Below are positions 30,331 to 38,502 of a stretch of DNA of 64,000 bases, in pieces. A program made the position numbers and the translations under genes. This DNA is from an uncultured Porphyromonadaceae bacterium. Lineage in GTDB: Bacteria; Bacteroidota; Bacteroidia; Bacteroidales; Muribaculaceae. The notes beneath the pieces were generated by a model. That model made no database searches, was not told the origin of the DNA, and saw only the letters and a list, made by a program, of their open reading frames with translations. The stretch is taken from the NCBI GenBank assembly GCA_947176605.1, contig CAMWRH010000001.1, positions 50,598-114,597 of the forward strand, read 5' to 3'. Every line of letters starts with the position of its first letter. Position 1 is the first letter of the stretch.

Positions 30331-30723
30331 CTATTTTGGCAAAGCGGCTGAATCGCCACCGATACTGTCAATCGGGCCCGCTACCTTGGCTGCAAGACCT
30401 TCAAGCCTCCGGTTGCGCCTGACGATCAACGAATCCATAAGCATGGCAATAGTGTCATTCTGAGCCTCGTTCAGATGATAATCGGTATCTGGTAAGGCCT
30501 CATAGTTAATAGCGTCCATACGATCGCCATAACGCTCCATAAGGGCATCTACTGCGGCTGAATCGCCGGCAATGGCCAGACTGTCGGTATAAAGACTTAC
30601 CGCACGACAGATTTTTTCATAAAGCTCATTAGCCTCTGCATTGGTTTCATCCTCATTGTCAGTATGGCATGACGCCGATACAGCAGCCACACTGAGAATA
30701 AGTATCGCAATTTGCGCTTTCAT
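30331..30723 (-). CDS. small predicted lipoprotein of unknown function
   Basis: The 130 aa protein has a short signal peptide with lipobox-like VSASC near residue 18. The mature part is charged and helical, rich in Asp, Glu and Ala. No domain is recognised. It lies downstream of uvrA on the same strand with a 90-nt gap and converges with the U32 gene. Confidence 0.6.
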   Translation of the reverse strand: MKAQIAILILSVAAVSASCHTDNEDETNAEANELYEKICRAVSLYTDSLAIAGDSAAVDALMERYGDRMDAINYEALPDTDYHLNEAQNDTIAMLMDSLIVRRNRRLEGLAAKVAGPIDSIGGDSAALPK

Positions 30724-30813
30724 ATCAGATTCATTAAATCAGGTAATATTGAATCACATCTTACGGCTTCTGAAGTATCCCCCCATTGATACTCAGTGGC
30801 CGCAAGATGAATC

Positions 30814-33660
30814 TCAGTCACATAGTTTCTCCTTAAGATAGCGGCCAGTATAGGATTGAGCGCAGGATGCCACAATTTCAGGAGTGCCTTCCACCACAAT
30901 ATTTCCTCCGGCATCCCCACCTTCCGGACCGATATCGATAACCCAGTCGGCACACTTTATCACATCCATGTTGTGCTCTATGATCACCACTGTATGGCCG
31001 GCGGCTATCAGACGCCGCAATGACTTCATAAGTGTCGAGATATCGTGGAAATGAAGGCCGGTAGTCGGTTCATCGAAAATAAACATGGTGTGCGGCTGCT
31101 TGTCCTGTGATATGTAATAAGCGAGCTTCACCCGCTGATTCTCTCCTCCGGAAAGTGTCGACGACGACTGGCCAAGTTTTATATACCCCAGTCCCACCTC
31201 AAGCAAGGGAGTAAGCCGACGCACCACCTTGGCGGCCTGGGTCGAGTCGGCATCCTCCTTGAGGAAGTCAATTGCCTCGGCCACGGTCATTTCAAGAAAG
31301 TCGTAGATGTTTTTACCACGGTATTCCACCTCAAGGACTTCATTCTTGAAACGCCGGCCATGACACACATCGCATGGCACCGTGATATCAGCCATAAACT
31401 GCATCGGGATCGTCACAGTGCCCTCTCCTTTGCATTCATCGCATCTGCCACCATCAGAATTAAACGAAAAATATCCCGGAGTGAAACCCATCTGGCGTGC
31501 AAGCTGCTGGTCGGCAAAAAGCTTACGCAGCTCATCAAATGCCTTCAGATATGTAGCAGGATTTGAGCGCGAGGATGTGCCAATCGGATTCTGGTCTATA
31601 AATTCCACGGCACCAATATCCTTCAGATCGCCTGTAAGACGCTTATGCACACCGGGGGCATCTCCGGACTCTCCGAGTTCGCGCACCAATGCCTTGTAGA
31701 GCACCTCCCTTACGAGGGAGGATTTGCCAGAACCCGATACTCCCGTCACGACAGTCATCACTCCAAGCGGGAATCTGACATCTATGTTTTTCAGGTTATT
31801 GGCCATGGCCCCTTCTACGGTGATGGATTTCTTCCATGGCGCACGCAGCCTGTCATAAGGGATCTCCCTGCGCCCGCTGAGATAATCGAGAGTATATGAG
31901 TCATTGCAGATCTTATCACGGAGAGCATCGTGCAGATTGCCGGAGAATACGATTTCTCCCCCTTTACTGCCGGCATCGCGCCCGACATCGATTATATTGT
32001 CGGCTGCAAGCATGATATCCTCGTCATGTTCTACCACCACGACCGTATTGCCAATCTGCTGAAGACGCCTCAATACACTTATCAGGCGTTGAGTATCGCG
32101 AGAATGCAGTCCGATGGAGGGCTCGTCGAGTATATAAAGCGACCCCACAAGTGAGGATCCCAGCGAAGTGGCGAGATTGATGCGCTGACTTTCACCGCCC
32201 GAGAGAGTGGATGAAAGACGGTCGAGAGTAAGGTATCCCAGTCCCACTTCTTCCAGAAATCCTATCCTGTTGCGTATTTCCATCAACAGACGGGCCGCTA
32301 TAAGTGAGTCTTCGCGGGATAATGAGAGATTGTCGAAGAAGTCCTTCACTTCAGAAATCGACATCCTTACGATTTCGGTGATTGTCCTGCCGCCGATCCT
32401 GACATATTCCACATCCTTCCGGAGGCGGGATCCATGACATACGGGGCACTCCGTCTTCCCTCTATACCGGGCTTTCAGCACTCTGTACTGAATCTTATAC
32501 TGATTCTCATCAACCCATCGGAAAAATCCGTCGATTCCTTCCCATTTTCCTTTACCGTGCCACAGTATGTCTTTATGCTGCCTGCTGAGATCCATATAGG
32601 GTGTATGAATCGGAAATCCTAATCTGACGGCCTGACTGAGCAGCGCGTTTTTCCACTCCGACATTTTTTCTCCACGCCAGCATTGCACTGCACCCTGATA
32701 TACGGAAAGAGTCTTATCAGGCACTACAAGATCTTCACTGATGCCGAGCACCTTCCCAAAGCCTTCACACTTGGGACAAGCTCCATACGGATTGTTGAAA
32801 TTAAACATCAGGTCGGAAGGCTCGCGGAAGTCTATTCCGTCAGCCGAGAAAGAACTTGAGAATTCATGGGTTCTGATTCCTTCCGGAGTCCATATCTTTA
32901 CGATGCAGCGGTTACGCCCCTCGAACATTGCCGTCTCAAGGGAATCTGTAAGACGCGAAATCTCATCCTTATCATCAGATACAGCCAGCCGATCAATCAG
33001 AAGCCTTAATCCGGATGGGTCCTCTCTTTTATCACATGTGTCAAGATACTCTTCGATACTGATAAATTCGTCGCTGCGTTCAAGGCGTGAGAAACCTTCC
33101 TTCATGAATATCTGCAGTTGCTGCTCCAGACTCCGGCCTTCGGGTAATTCCACATCGACGAGCACGGCAATGCGTGTACCCTGAGGATACGCGGTGATGT
33201 CGCGCACGATATCCTCAATACCGTATTTTCTGACTTCGGCTCCGCTTACCGGAGAATACGTATGCCCGACGCGTGCGTAAAGCATGCGCAGATAATCATA
33301 TATTTCAGTGGCAGTGCCTACGGTCGAACGCGGATTACGCGTATTTACCTTCTGCTCTATAGCTATCGCCGGCGGCAGACCTTTGATATAATCACATTCC
33401 GGTTTGGCCATGCGTCCGAGAAACTGCCGGGCATAGCTCGACAGTGACTCCACATACCTTCGCTGACCCTCAGCATAAAGCGTATCAAAGGCCAGACTCG
33501 ATTTGCCGGAACCCGACACTCCCGTCACTACGGTAAAGCTGTTGAGCGGCACCTTTACATCAATCCCCTTAAGATTGTTGACTCTTGCCCCCTTGACTTC
33601 GATTACCCTATGGGTATCAGGTTGAGCGGCACGTTTTGTTTTTGAAGCAATTTCTTTCAT
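30814..33660 (-). CDS. uvrA: excinuclease ABC subunit A (UvrA), copy 1
   Basis: The listed ORF begins at 33747, but the start at 33660 (MKEIASKTKRAAQ) leaves a conventional 948 aa UvrA. Seen in order: Walker [35 protein letters not shown], the UvrB-binding/insertion region (about 120-260), zinc motifs CPKCEGFG and CPVCHGSR, the signature [12 protein letters not shown], second Walker [23 protein letters not shown] and CDVCHGRRF zinc cysteines, and [12 protein letters not shown]. It scans DNA for bulky lesions in nucleotide excision repair with UvrB. A structured leader and a -7 element TATATTTG precede it. A second uvrA lies at 53.2-56.1 kb. Confidence 0.96.
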   Translation of the reverse strand: MKEIASKTKRAAQPDTHRVIEVKGARVNNLKGIDVKVPLNSFTVVTGVSGSGKSSLAFDTLYAEGQRRYVESLSSYARQFLGRMAKPECDYIKGLPPAIAIEQKVNTRNPRSTVGTATEIYDYLRMLYARVGHTYSPVSGAEVRKYGIEDIVRDITAYPQGTRIAVLVDVELPEGRSLEQQLQIFMKEGFSRLERSDEFISIEEYLDTCDKREDPSGLRLLIDRLAVSDDKDEISRLTDSLETAMFEGRNRCIVKIWTPEGIRTHEFSSSFSADGIDFREPSDLMFNFNNPYGACPKCEGFGKVLGISEDLVVPDKTLSVYQGAVQCWRGEKMSEWKNALLSQAVRLGFPIHTPYMDLSRQHKDILWHGKGKWEGIDGFFRWVDENQYKIQYRVLKARYRGKTECPVCHGSRLRKDVEYVRIGGRTITEIVRMSISEVKDFFDNLSLSREDSLIAARLLMEIRNRIGFLEEVGLGYLTLDRLSSTLSGGESQRINLATSLGSSLVGSLYILDEPSIGLHSRDTQRLISVLRRLQQIGNTVVVVEHDEDIMLAADNIIDVGRDAGSKGGEIVFSGNLHDALRDKICNDSYTLDYLSGRREIPYDRLRAPWKKSITVEGAMANNLKNIDVRFPLGVMTVVTGVSGSGKSSLVREVLYKALVRELGESGDAPGVHKRLTGDLKDIGAVEFIDQNPIGTSSRSNPATYLKAFDELRKLFADQQLARQMGFTPGYFSFNSDGGRCDECKGEGTVTIPMQFMADITVPCDVCHGRRFKNEVLEVEYRGKNIYDFLEMTVAEAIDFLKEDADSTQAAKVVRRLTPLLEVGLGYIKLGQSSSTLSGGENQRVKLAYYISQDKQPHTMFIFDEPTTGLHFHDISTLMKSLRRLIAAGHTVVIIEHNMDVIKCADWVIDIGPEGGDAGGNIVVEGTPEIVASCAQSYTGRYLKEKLCD

Positions 33661-33835
33661 GCGAATCATTGGTTTGATAAGTGAGCGTAATCCGGAAGAT
33701 GATTTCACGAGGCCGACCGAGTGCCCGCAGGTATGCGGGAGCCACACGATTTACGGGGATCCGTGAAACTCGGCATTTCATGTATGCCTATACCGGCAGA
33801 TGCGGCTCTAACCTATACTTACCATAACAAATATA
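33661..33835 (-). promoter_or_regulatory. promoter -7 element and structured leader upstream of uvrA copy 1
   Basis: On the minus strand TATATTTG (33835 to 33828) is a good -7 element, though no TTG lies at -33. The leader of about 160 nt that would follow contains a stem CCGAGT/ACTCGG enclosing two hairpins, ACGG-ATCC-CCGT and CCCGCA-TACC-TGCGGG, a three-way-junction layout. TTTCACG and CGTGAAA flank it and could form a competing pairing. Confidence 0.4.
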
Positions 33836-33856
33836 GAGGCGATGAATATTTAGGGC

Positions 33857-34783
33857 CTATGTGGTAATCATAGCAAGCGCGGTCTGATACTTGGCCATGG
33901 TCGAGGCCTTTTTCAATTCCTTCCAGGCTTTACGCCCTATCTCCGGCTCTGCGTATTCCCAGAACGGACTTATTTTTGACAGCACCTGATGATCTCCGCC
34001 AATCAGCGATGACCTGTAATACTCAAGCAACTCTCTGTGGAAGTCAAGCATCCTGCGCTTACGCTCTGATGCTTCAAGCTCTTTGCCGGTGGCAATCTCT
34101 TCGAGCAGAGATGGGCGTCCGAGAGCTCCACGACCTACCATGATGCCATGCAGGTCCGGATACCGTGTCATTATGGCCAATGCATCGGATGGAAGGAGTA
34201 TATCACCATTGTACACCACCGGATTCTCACTCCGGGCATATATAGCGTCAAATGCCTGCATATGCAACTGGCCGGAATACTGGTCGGATGCTGTGCGTGG
34301 ATGTACGCAAAGATGATCAAGCCTCACCGTATTAAGTACCGACAGAAGTGGCTCCCATTCCTCTTCCCGAAAACCGAGACGCATCTTGACGCTGAATGTG
34401 ATATCCTGACGTGACTCCACTATGTCACGCACAGCCGAGGCACATGCCGGATTGCCTACCGTGGCCGCACCACGTCCACGTGCTGTCTGAAGAGGGAACG
34501 GGCAACCCATGTTTATATCAATCCTACGCACACCCTCGGCGTACAGAAGCTCTACGAGGGCATCAAGCTCTTCGGCATTCCTAAAAATCACCTGAGGCAC
34601 TACATCATGCCCGACATTGAGAGGGGAGAGGGCATCGCGAAGGTCTTTCTTACGGATCTCTCCTTTCTCAAGACGAATAAACGGAGTAGTGTATACCACA
34701 CCGGTGGAAGCGTATTCCTTAGCGTGAAAATGCCTGTAAGCGGCATCTGTATGCCCTTGTACGGGCGCAAAAAAGAATTTCAT
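33857..34783 (-). CDS. dus: tRNA-dihydrouridine synthase
   Basis: The 308 aa FMN enzyme begins MKFFFAPVQGHTDAAYR, has the active-site segment DINMGCPFPLQTARGRG with its catalytic Cys, SVKMRLGFREEEWEP, HPRTASDQYSGQ and NGDILLPSDALA. Dus enzymes reduce uridine to dihydrouridine in tRNA loops using NADPH and FMN. Which Dus subtype (and hence which position) cannot be told from sequence by eye. A -7 like TAAATTTG (34795 to 34788) sits only 5 nt before the start codon, so the transcript may be nearly leaderless or start elsewhere. Confidence 0.92.
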   Translation of the reverse strand: MKFFFAPVQGHTDAAYRHFHAKEYASTGVVYTTPFIRLEKGEIRKKDLRDALSPLNVGHDVVPQVIFRNAEELDALVELLYAEGVRRIDINMGCPFPLQTARGRGAATVGNPACASAVRDIVESRQDITFSVKMRLGFREEEWEPLLSVLNTVRLDHLCVHPRTASDQYSGQLHMQAFDAIYARSENPVVYNGDILLPSDALAIMTRYPDLHGIMVGRGALGRPSLLEEIATGKELEASERKRRMLDFHRELLEYYRSSLIGGDHQVLSKISPFWEYAEPEIGRKAWKELKKASTMAKYQTALAMITT

Positions 34784-34942
34784 ATCACAAATTTACAATT
34801 TTCCCACGCAATTATTATTATCTTTGCAGATAAATTTAAACTCAACTGAGTTAATTACGCTTAACAACGTGGCAACGACAGCCGCGCCTCGAGAAATCAG
34901 GCCGCAGCAGCCCATCCACATATTAATCAGATTTAGATTCAG

Positions 34943-36139
34943 ATGAACTTACGACAAATTTCACCCGGAATACTCTATTGCGGTGTCAATGACCGGTCAA
35001 CGACTCTTTTCGAAGGGTTGTGGCCTCTGCCCTATGGAGTAAGCTACAATTCATATCTGGTAAAGGGAAATTCCGCCAATGCTCTGATTGACACTGTTGA
35101 AATCGGTCATTCACGTGATTTCCTCAACTCTCTGCGCGATATGGCAGGAATCGGCCATATCGACTACCTCGTCATCAATCATATGGAGCCGGATCATTCG
35201 GGCAGCATTCCGTTGCTTCTTGACATGTTCCCCACGATCAAGATTGTGGGCAATATGAAGACTATCCAGATGATCCGGGGATTCTATCATATCAATGATG
35301 ACTCGCATTTCATAGAGATTAAAGATGGCGACACCCTTTCTTTGGGCGACAGGACTCTGCAGTTCGTAATGACCCCCATGGTGCATTGGCCTGAAACCAT
35401 GATGACATATTGCCCGGAAGAGAAAACTCTCTTCTCAGGAGATGCATTCGGCACTTTCGGAGCTCTCAACGGCGGACTCATCGATGATGAAATGGAGTGT
35501 GGCATGTATATCGAGGAGATGTACCGGTATTATTCCAATATCGTAGGTAAGTACGGTCTGTTTGTCACCAAGGCAATTGCCAAGACCTCAAGCCTCCCTA
35601 TCAGCTATATATGTTCCACTCACGGACCCGTATGGCATGGCCGTATCCAAGAGATAGTGGATATCGTAAAGCGCCTTGCCGCATGGGAGCCGGAGCCTGG
35701 AGTCACGATTGTGTATGGCTCGATGTATGGCAATACGGCGGATGTGGCCGATCTCTTTGCCACCGAACTAAACAGGCTTGGAATCCGTAATATAAAAGTG
35801 CACAATGCCACTGTAGAGAATCTTAGCCATATTATTTCAGATGCCTTCCGGTATGAAGGCCTGATTGTAGGGGCTCCGACTTACTCGAATGAGGTATTCC
35901 CTCCGGTGCAGACCTTCCTAAATGCAATGCGCACACGTGAAATTAAAAATAAAGTGACCGCGGCATTTGGCAATCACGGATGGGCTCCGCTTGCCACCAA
36001 GGCTATTGCATCAGCTCTTGAACAGCTTGGGTGTGCTTTTGCCGGAAGTGTGGCTATGAGACAGTCGATGGATGCACAGACAGCCTCGGAAGTAAAAGAC
36101 GTGGCAAAGCGCTTTGCCTCTATGCTTACAAAGGCCTGA
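34943..36139 (+). CDS. FprA-family A-type flavoprotein (flavodiiron protein)
   Basis: The 398 aa protein has an N-terminal metallo-beta-lactamase-like diiron domain with NHMEPDHSGS (the HxExDH ligands), H at MVHWPETM and DAFG, and a C-terminal flavodoxin domain (about 250-398) with YGSMYGNTADVAD binding FMN. Flavodiiron proteins reduce O2 to water or NO to N2O and protect strict anaerobes from transient oxygen exposure. A promoter -7 TATCTTTG (34819-34826) precedes it. It is divergent from dus. Confidence 0.94.
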   Translation: MNLRQISPGILYCGVNDRSTTLFEGLWPLPYGVSYNSYLVKGNSANALIDTVEIGHSRDFLNSLRDMAGIGHIDYLVINHMEPDHSGSIPLLLDMFPTIKIVGNMKTIQMIRGFYHINDDSHFIEIKDGDTLSLGDRTLQFVMTPMVHWPETMMTYCPEEKTLFSGDAFGTFGALNGGLIDDEMECGMYIEEMYRYYSNIVGKYGLFVTKAIAKTSSLPISYICSTHGPVWHGRIQEIVDIVKRLAAWEPEPGVTIVYGSMYGNTADVADLFATELNRLGIRNIKVHNATVENLSHIISDAFRYEGLIVGAPTYSNEVFPPVQTFLNAMRTREIKNKVTAAFGNHGWAPLATKAIASALEQLGCAFAGSVAMRQSMDAQTASEVKDVAKRFASMLTKA

Positions 36140-36246
36140 GTATAGCCCTCCGTCGCATATCCGCCACATGCCTCTCTTCCGCACGGAATCCATGATGAGT
36201 GGCGACCTTGAAATGTCGCTACAGTCACTCTAATCCATATATCATT

Positions 36247-36864
36247 ATGACAGATTCAATTACCAACACTCCCAATGCAGCCGAGACTCATCCGCTGCGT
36301 CCGTTCCTGCCCCATGGCGCGCGAATGCTCATGTGTGGCACATTCCCTCCCCAGCGTCACAGATGGAGCATGAATTTCTACTATCCGAATTTTATCAATG
36401 ATATGTGGAGAATATTCGGAATCGTCTTTTTCGACGATAAGGATCACTTTGTGGATTCCATGGCAAAATCATTCTATCTGCCAGAGCTGAAGACATTCCT
36501 GTCAGAAAGGGGGATAGCTCTTAGCGATACCGGCAGGGAAGTGGTGCGCACAGCCGGGAATGCATCCGACAAAGCCCTTGACATACGCCGGCAGATCGAC
36601 CTGCCGGCCATATTGGCCGAAATTCCCGACTGTCATGCCGTAGTATCCACCGGCGAGAAAGCAGCAGGAGTAATCGCAGCAATGACACAGTCGGAACTTC
36701 CGAAAATGGGGGAGTGCGCCGAATGCCATATTTCGGATTCCCTGGGAAATCTGCGCATATTCCGCCACTGGAGAATGCCTTCTTCCTCAAGAGCATATCC
36801 ACTTCCAATTGACAGGAAAGCCCAGTATTACCGCAATATGATGCAACAGGAGGGATTGCTCTGA
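36247..36864 (+). CDS. uracil-DNA-glycosylase-fold protein (mismatch glycosylase-like)
   Basis: The listed ORF opens at 36199; the ATG at 36247 (MTDSITNTPNAAE) is preferred and gives 205 aa. LMCGTFPPQRHRWSMNFYYPNFINDMW resembles the G-x-x-P / FYYPxNxFW pattern of the Mug/UDG superfamily, and RHWRMPSSSRAYP near the C terminus resembles the S/P-rich second motif. Such proteins remove uracil or related bases, or lack activity; substrate is unknown. It stands alone between fprA and dedA. Confidence 0.7.
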   Translation: MTDSITNTPNAAETHPLRPFLPHGARMLMCGTFPPQRHRWSMNFYYPNFINDMWRIFGIVFFDDKDHFVDSMAKSFYLPELKTFLSERGIALSDTGREVVRTAGNASDKALDIRRQIDLPAILAEIPDCHAVVSTGEKAAGVIAAMTQSELPKMGECAECHISDSLGNLRIFRHWRMPSSSRAYPLPIDRKAQYYRNMMQQEGLL

Positions 36865-36972
36865 CAGACTGACAGACACAAGTGACCTTTATACTGAAAT
36901 ATGGCAGCACGGAATGCACAGATTTTTGTAGGAAGGTTCTAAGAATAGTCATGATTTACATTATCCATACAA

Positions 36973-37689
36973 ATGCTTGACATGATACCATTGGCGCTCT
37001 TCGACGCCGCGCAGTTCTTCAGTTGGTTTGTTGATAACGCCAACTATTGGTTTGTATTCATATTCATGGTGATCGAAAGTTCCTTTATCCCCTTCCCATC
37101 GGAAGTAATTGTGCCGCCGGCTGCATATCTGGCGTGTACCAATGCCGGAGCCGGCAGCGACATGAATCTGATCATGGTCACTGTCATCGCCACTCTCGGA
37201 GCCCTGACAGGAGCTTTCATCAATTATTATCTCGCATTATGGATCGGACGTCCGGTCGTCTACCGTTTCGCAGACTCTCGCCTCGGCCATGCATGCCTGA
37301 TAAACCGTGAGAAGGTCGACAAGGCTGAACAGTACTTTGACCGCCATGGTGCGGTATCCACGTTCATCGGGCGCCTTATTCCGGCCATACGGCAGCTCAT
37401 ATCGATTCCTGCAGGTATTTCGAAGATGAACGTAGGCAAGTTTGCGATATTCACTTCTCTGGGGGCCCTGGTATGGAATGCCATTCTCAGTGCACTCGGA
37501 TATTGGCTGGCTCAGACGGTGAGTCCTGACCAACTCTTTGAGAAGGTAGAAGAATACAACAAATACCTCACCTGGGCCGGTTATGCACTGGCGCTGATAT
37601 GTGTGGCCTACATATTATGGAATGCGTTCCGTCCGCATGCAAAAAGCGCCGCGACCGTCACTAAGAATGACGGCAGCGTCAACTCCTGA
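36973..37689 (+). CDS. DedA-family membrane protein
   Basis: The 238 aa integral membrane protein carries the DedA/SNARE-associated motif VFIFMVIESSFIPFPSEVIVPPAAYLA near the N terminus and FIGRLIPAIRQLISIPAGISKMNVGKF in the middle, with four to five hydrophobic segments. DedA proteins take part in undecaprenyl-phosphate or other lipid flipping and membrane homeostasis. A terminator follows at 37698. Confidence 0.93.
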   Translation: MLDMIPLALFDAAQFFSWFVDNANYWFVFIFMVIESSFIPFPSEVIVPPAAYLACTNAGAGSDMNLIMVTVIATLGALTGAFINYYLALWIGRPVVYRFADSRLGHACLINREKVDKAEQYFDRHGAVSTFIGRLIPAIRQLISIPAGISKMNVGKFAIFTSLGALVWNAILSALGYWLAQTVSPDQLFEKVEEYNKYLTWAGYALALICVAYILWNAFRPHAKSAATVTKNDGSVNS

Positions 37690-37697
37690 ATCCAACA

Positions 37698-37740
37698 GGG
37701 TCCCGCAGCACCTTACGGTGCCACGGGACCCGATTCCTTT
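37698..37740 (+). terminator. intrinsic terminator after dedA
   Basis: GGGTCCCG / CGGGACCC encloses an inner GCACC-TTAC-GGTGC stem, followed by GATTCCTTTAA. Confidence 0.8.
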
Positions 37741-37767
37741 AATATCAACACTGTTTCTTTCTAAAAA

Positions 37768-38412
37768 ATGCAAGTATCTCCATCACTGCTCTCCGCAGAC
37801 TTTGCAAACCTCACTCCGGATCTTGAAATGATCAACGGATCTGAAGCCGATCTGCTGCATCTTGATGTAATGGATGGCGTCTTTGTGCCCAACATTTCGT
37901 TCGGGTTCCCTGTCATGAAGGCTGTGGCAGAAAAATGCACGAAGCCTCTTGACGTGCACCTCATGATCGTAGAGCCTCAGAACTGGATATCGCAGGTACG
38001 CGATCTTAATGCCGAATATATGGTATTTCATCAGGAAGCCTGTACGCATATCCACCGCACCGTACAGGCAATCCATGCCGCCGGTATGAAAGCCGGAGTA
38101 TCTCTATGTCCCGCCACACCGGTGTGTCTGCTTGAAGATATAATCGGCGATCTGGATCAGGTGCTGCTGATGTCGGTAAATCCGGGATTCGGCGGACAGC
38201 CGTTTATCCCTAACGTGGTAAATAAGGTGAAGCAACTTCGCGAAATGATTGACCGCACCGGGTCACATGCACTTATCAACGTAGATGGCGGTGTCAACGC
38301 ATCTACAGGCTCTCTGCTGGCCGAAGCGGGAGCCGACATACTTGTAGCAGGCAGCTACGTTTTCGGGGCCGCAGATCCTTTGGCTGCAATCCATTCGCTC
38401 AAGATTCTCTGA
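37768..38412 (+). CDS. rpe: ribulose-phosphate 3-epimerase
   Basis: The 214 aa protein starts QVSPSLLSADFANL and has LHLDVMDGVFVPNISFGFPV (metal-binding His and Asp), LDVHLMI, MSVNPGFGGQPFIPN and NVDGGVNAST, all diagnostic for Rpe. It interconverts ribulose-5-phosphate and xylulose-5-phosphate in the pentose phosphate pathway. It is monocistronic, between two terminators. Confidence 0.97.
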   Translation: MQVSPSLLSADFANLTPDLEMINGSEADLLHLDVMDGVFVPNISFGFPVMKAVAEKCTKPLDVHLMIVEPQNWISQVRDLNAEYMVFHQEACTHIHRTVQAIHAAGMKAGVSLCPATPVCLLEDIIGDLDQVLLMSVNPGFGGQPFIPNVVNKVKQLREMIDRTGSHALINVDGGVNASTGSLLAEAGADILVAGSYVFGAADPLAAIHSLKIL

Positions 38413-38451
38413 AATCAGGACCACGGTAATACAGACTCCACCAATAATATT

Positions 38452-38493
38452 CAGCCGGCCCTCCCGTCATCGGGGAAGGCCGGCTGATTTTAC
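38452..38493. terminator. bidirectional terminator between rpe and ligA
   Basis: CAGCCGGCC / GGCCGGCTG (9 bp) with GC-rich loop pairing, followed on plus by ATTTTA and on minus by AATATTATT. It lies between convergent rpe and ligA and can serve both. Confidence 0.85.
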
Positions 38494-38502
38494 TTATCGC
38501 AA

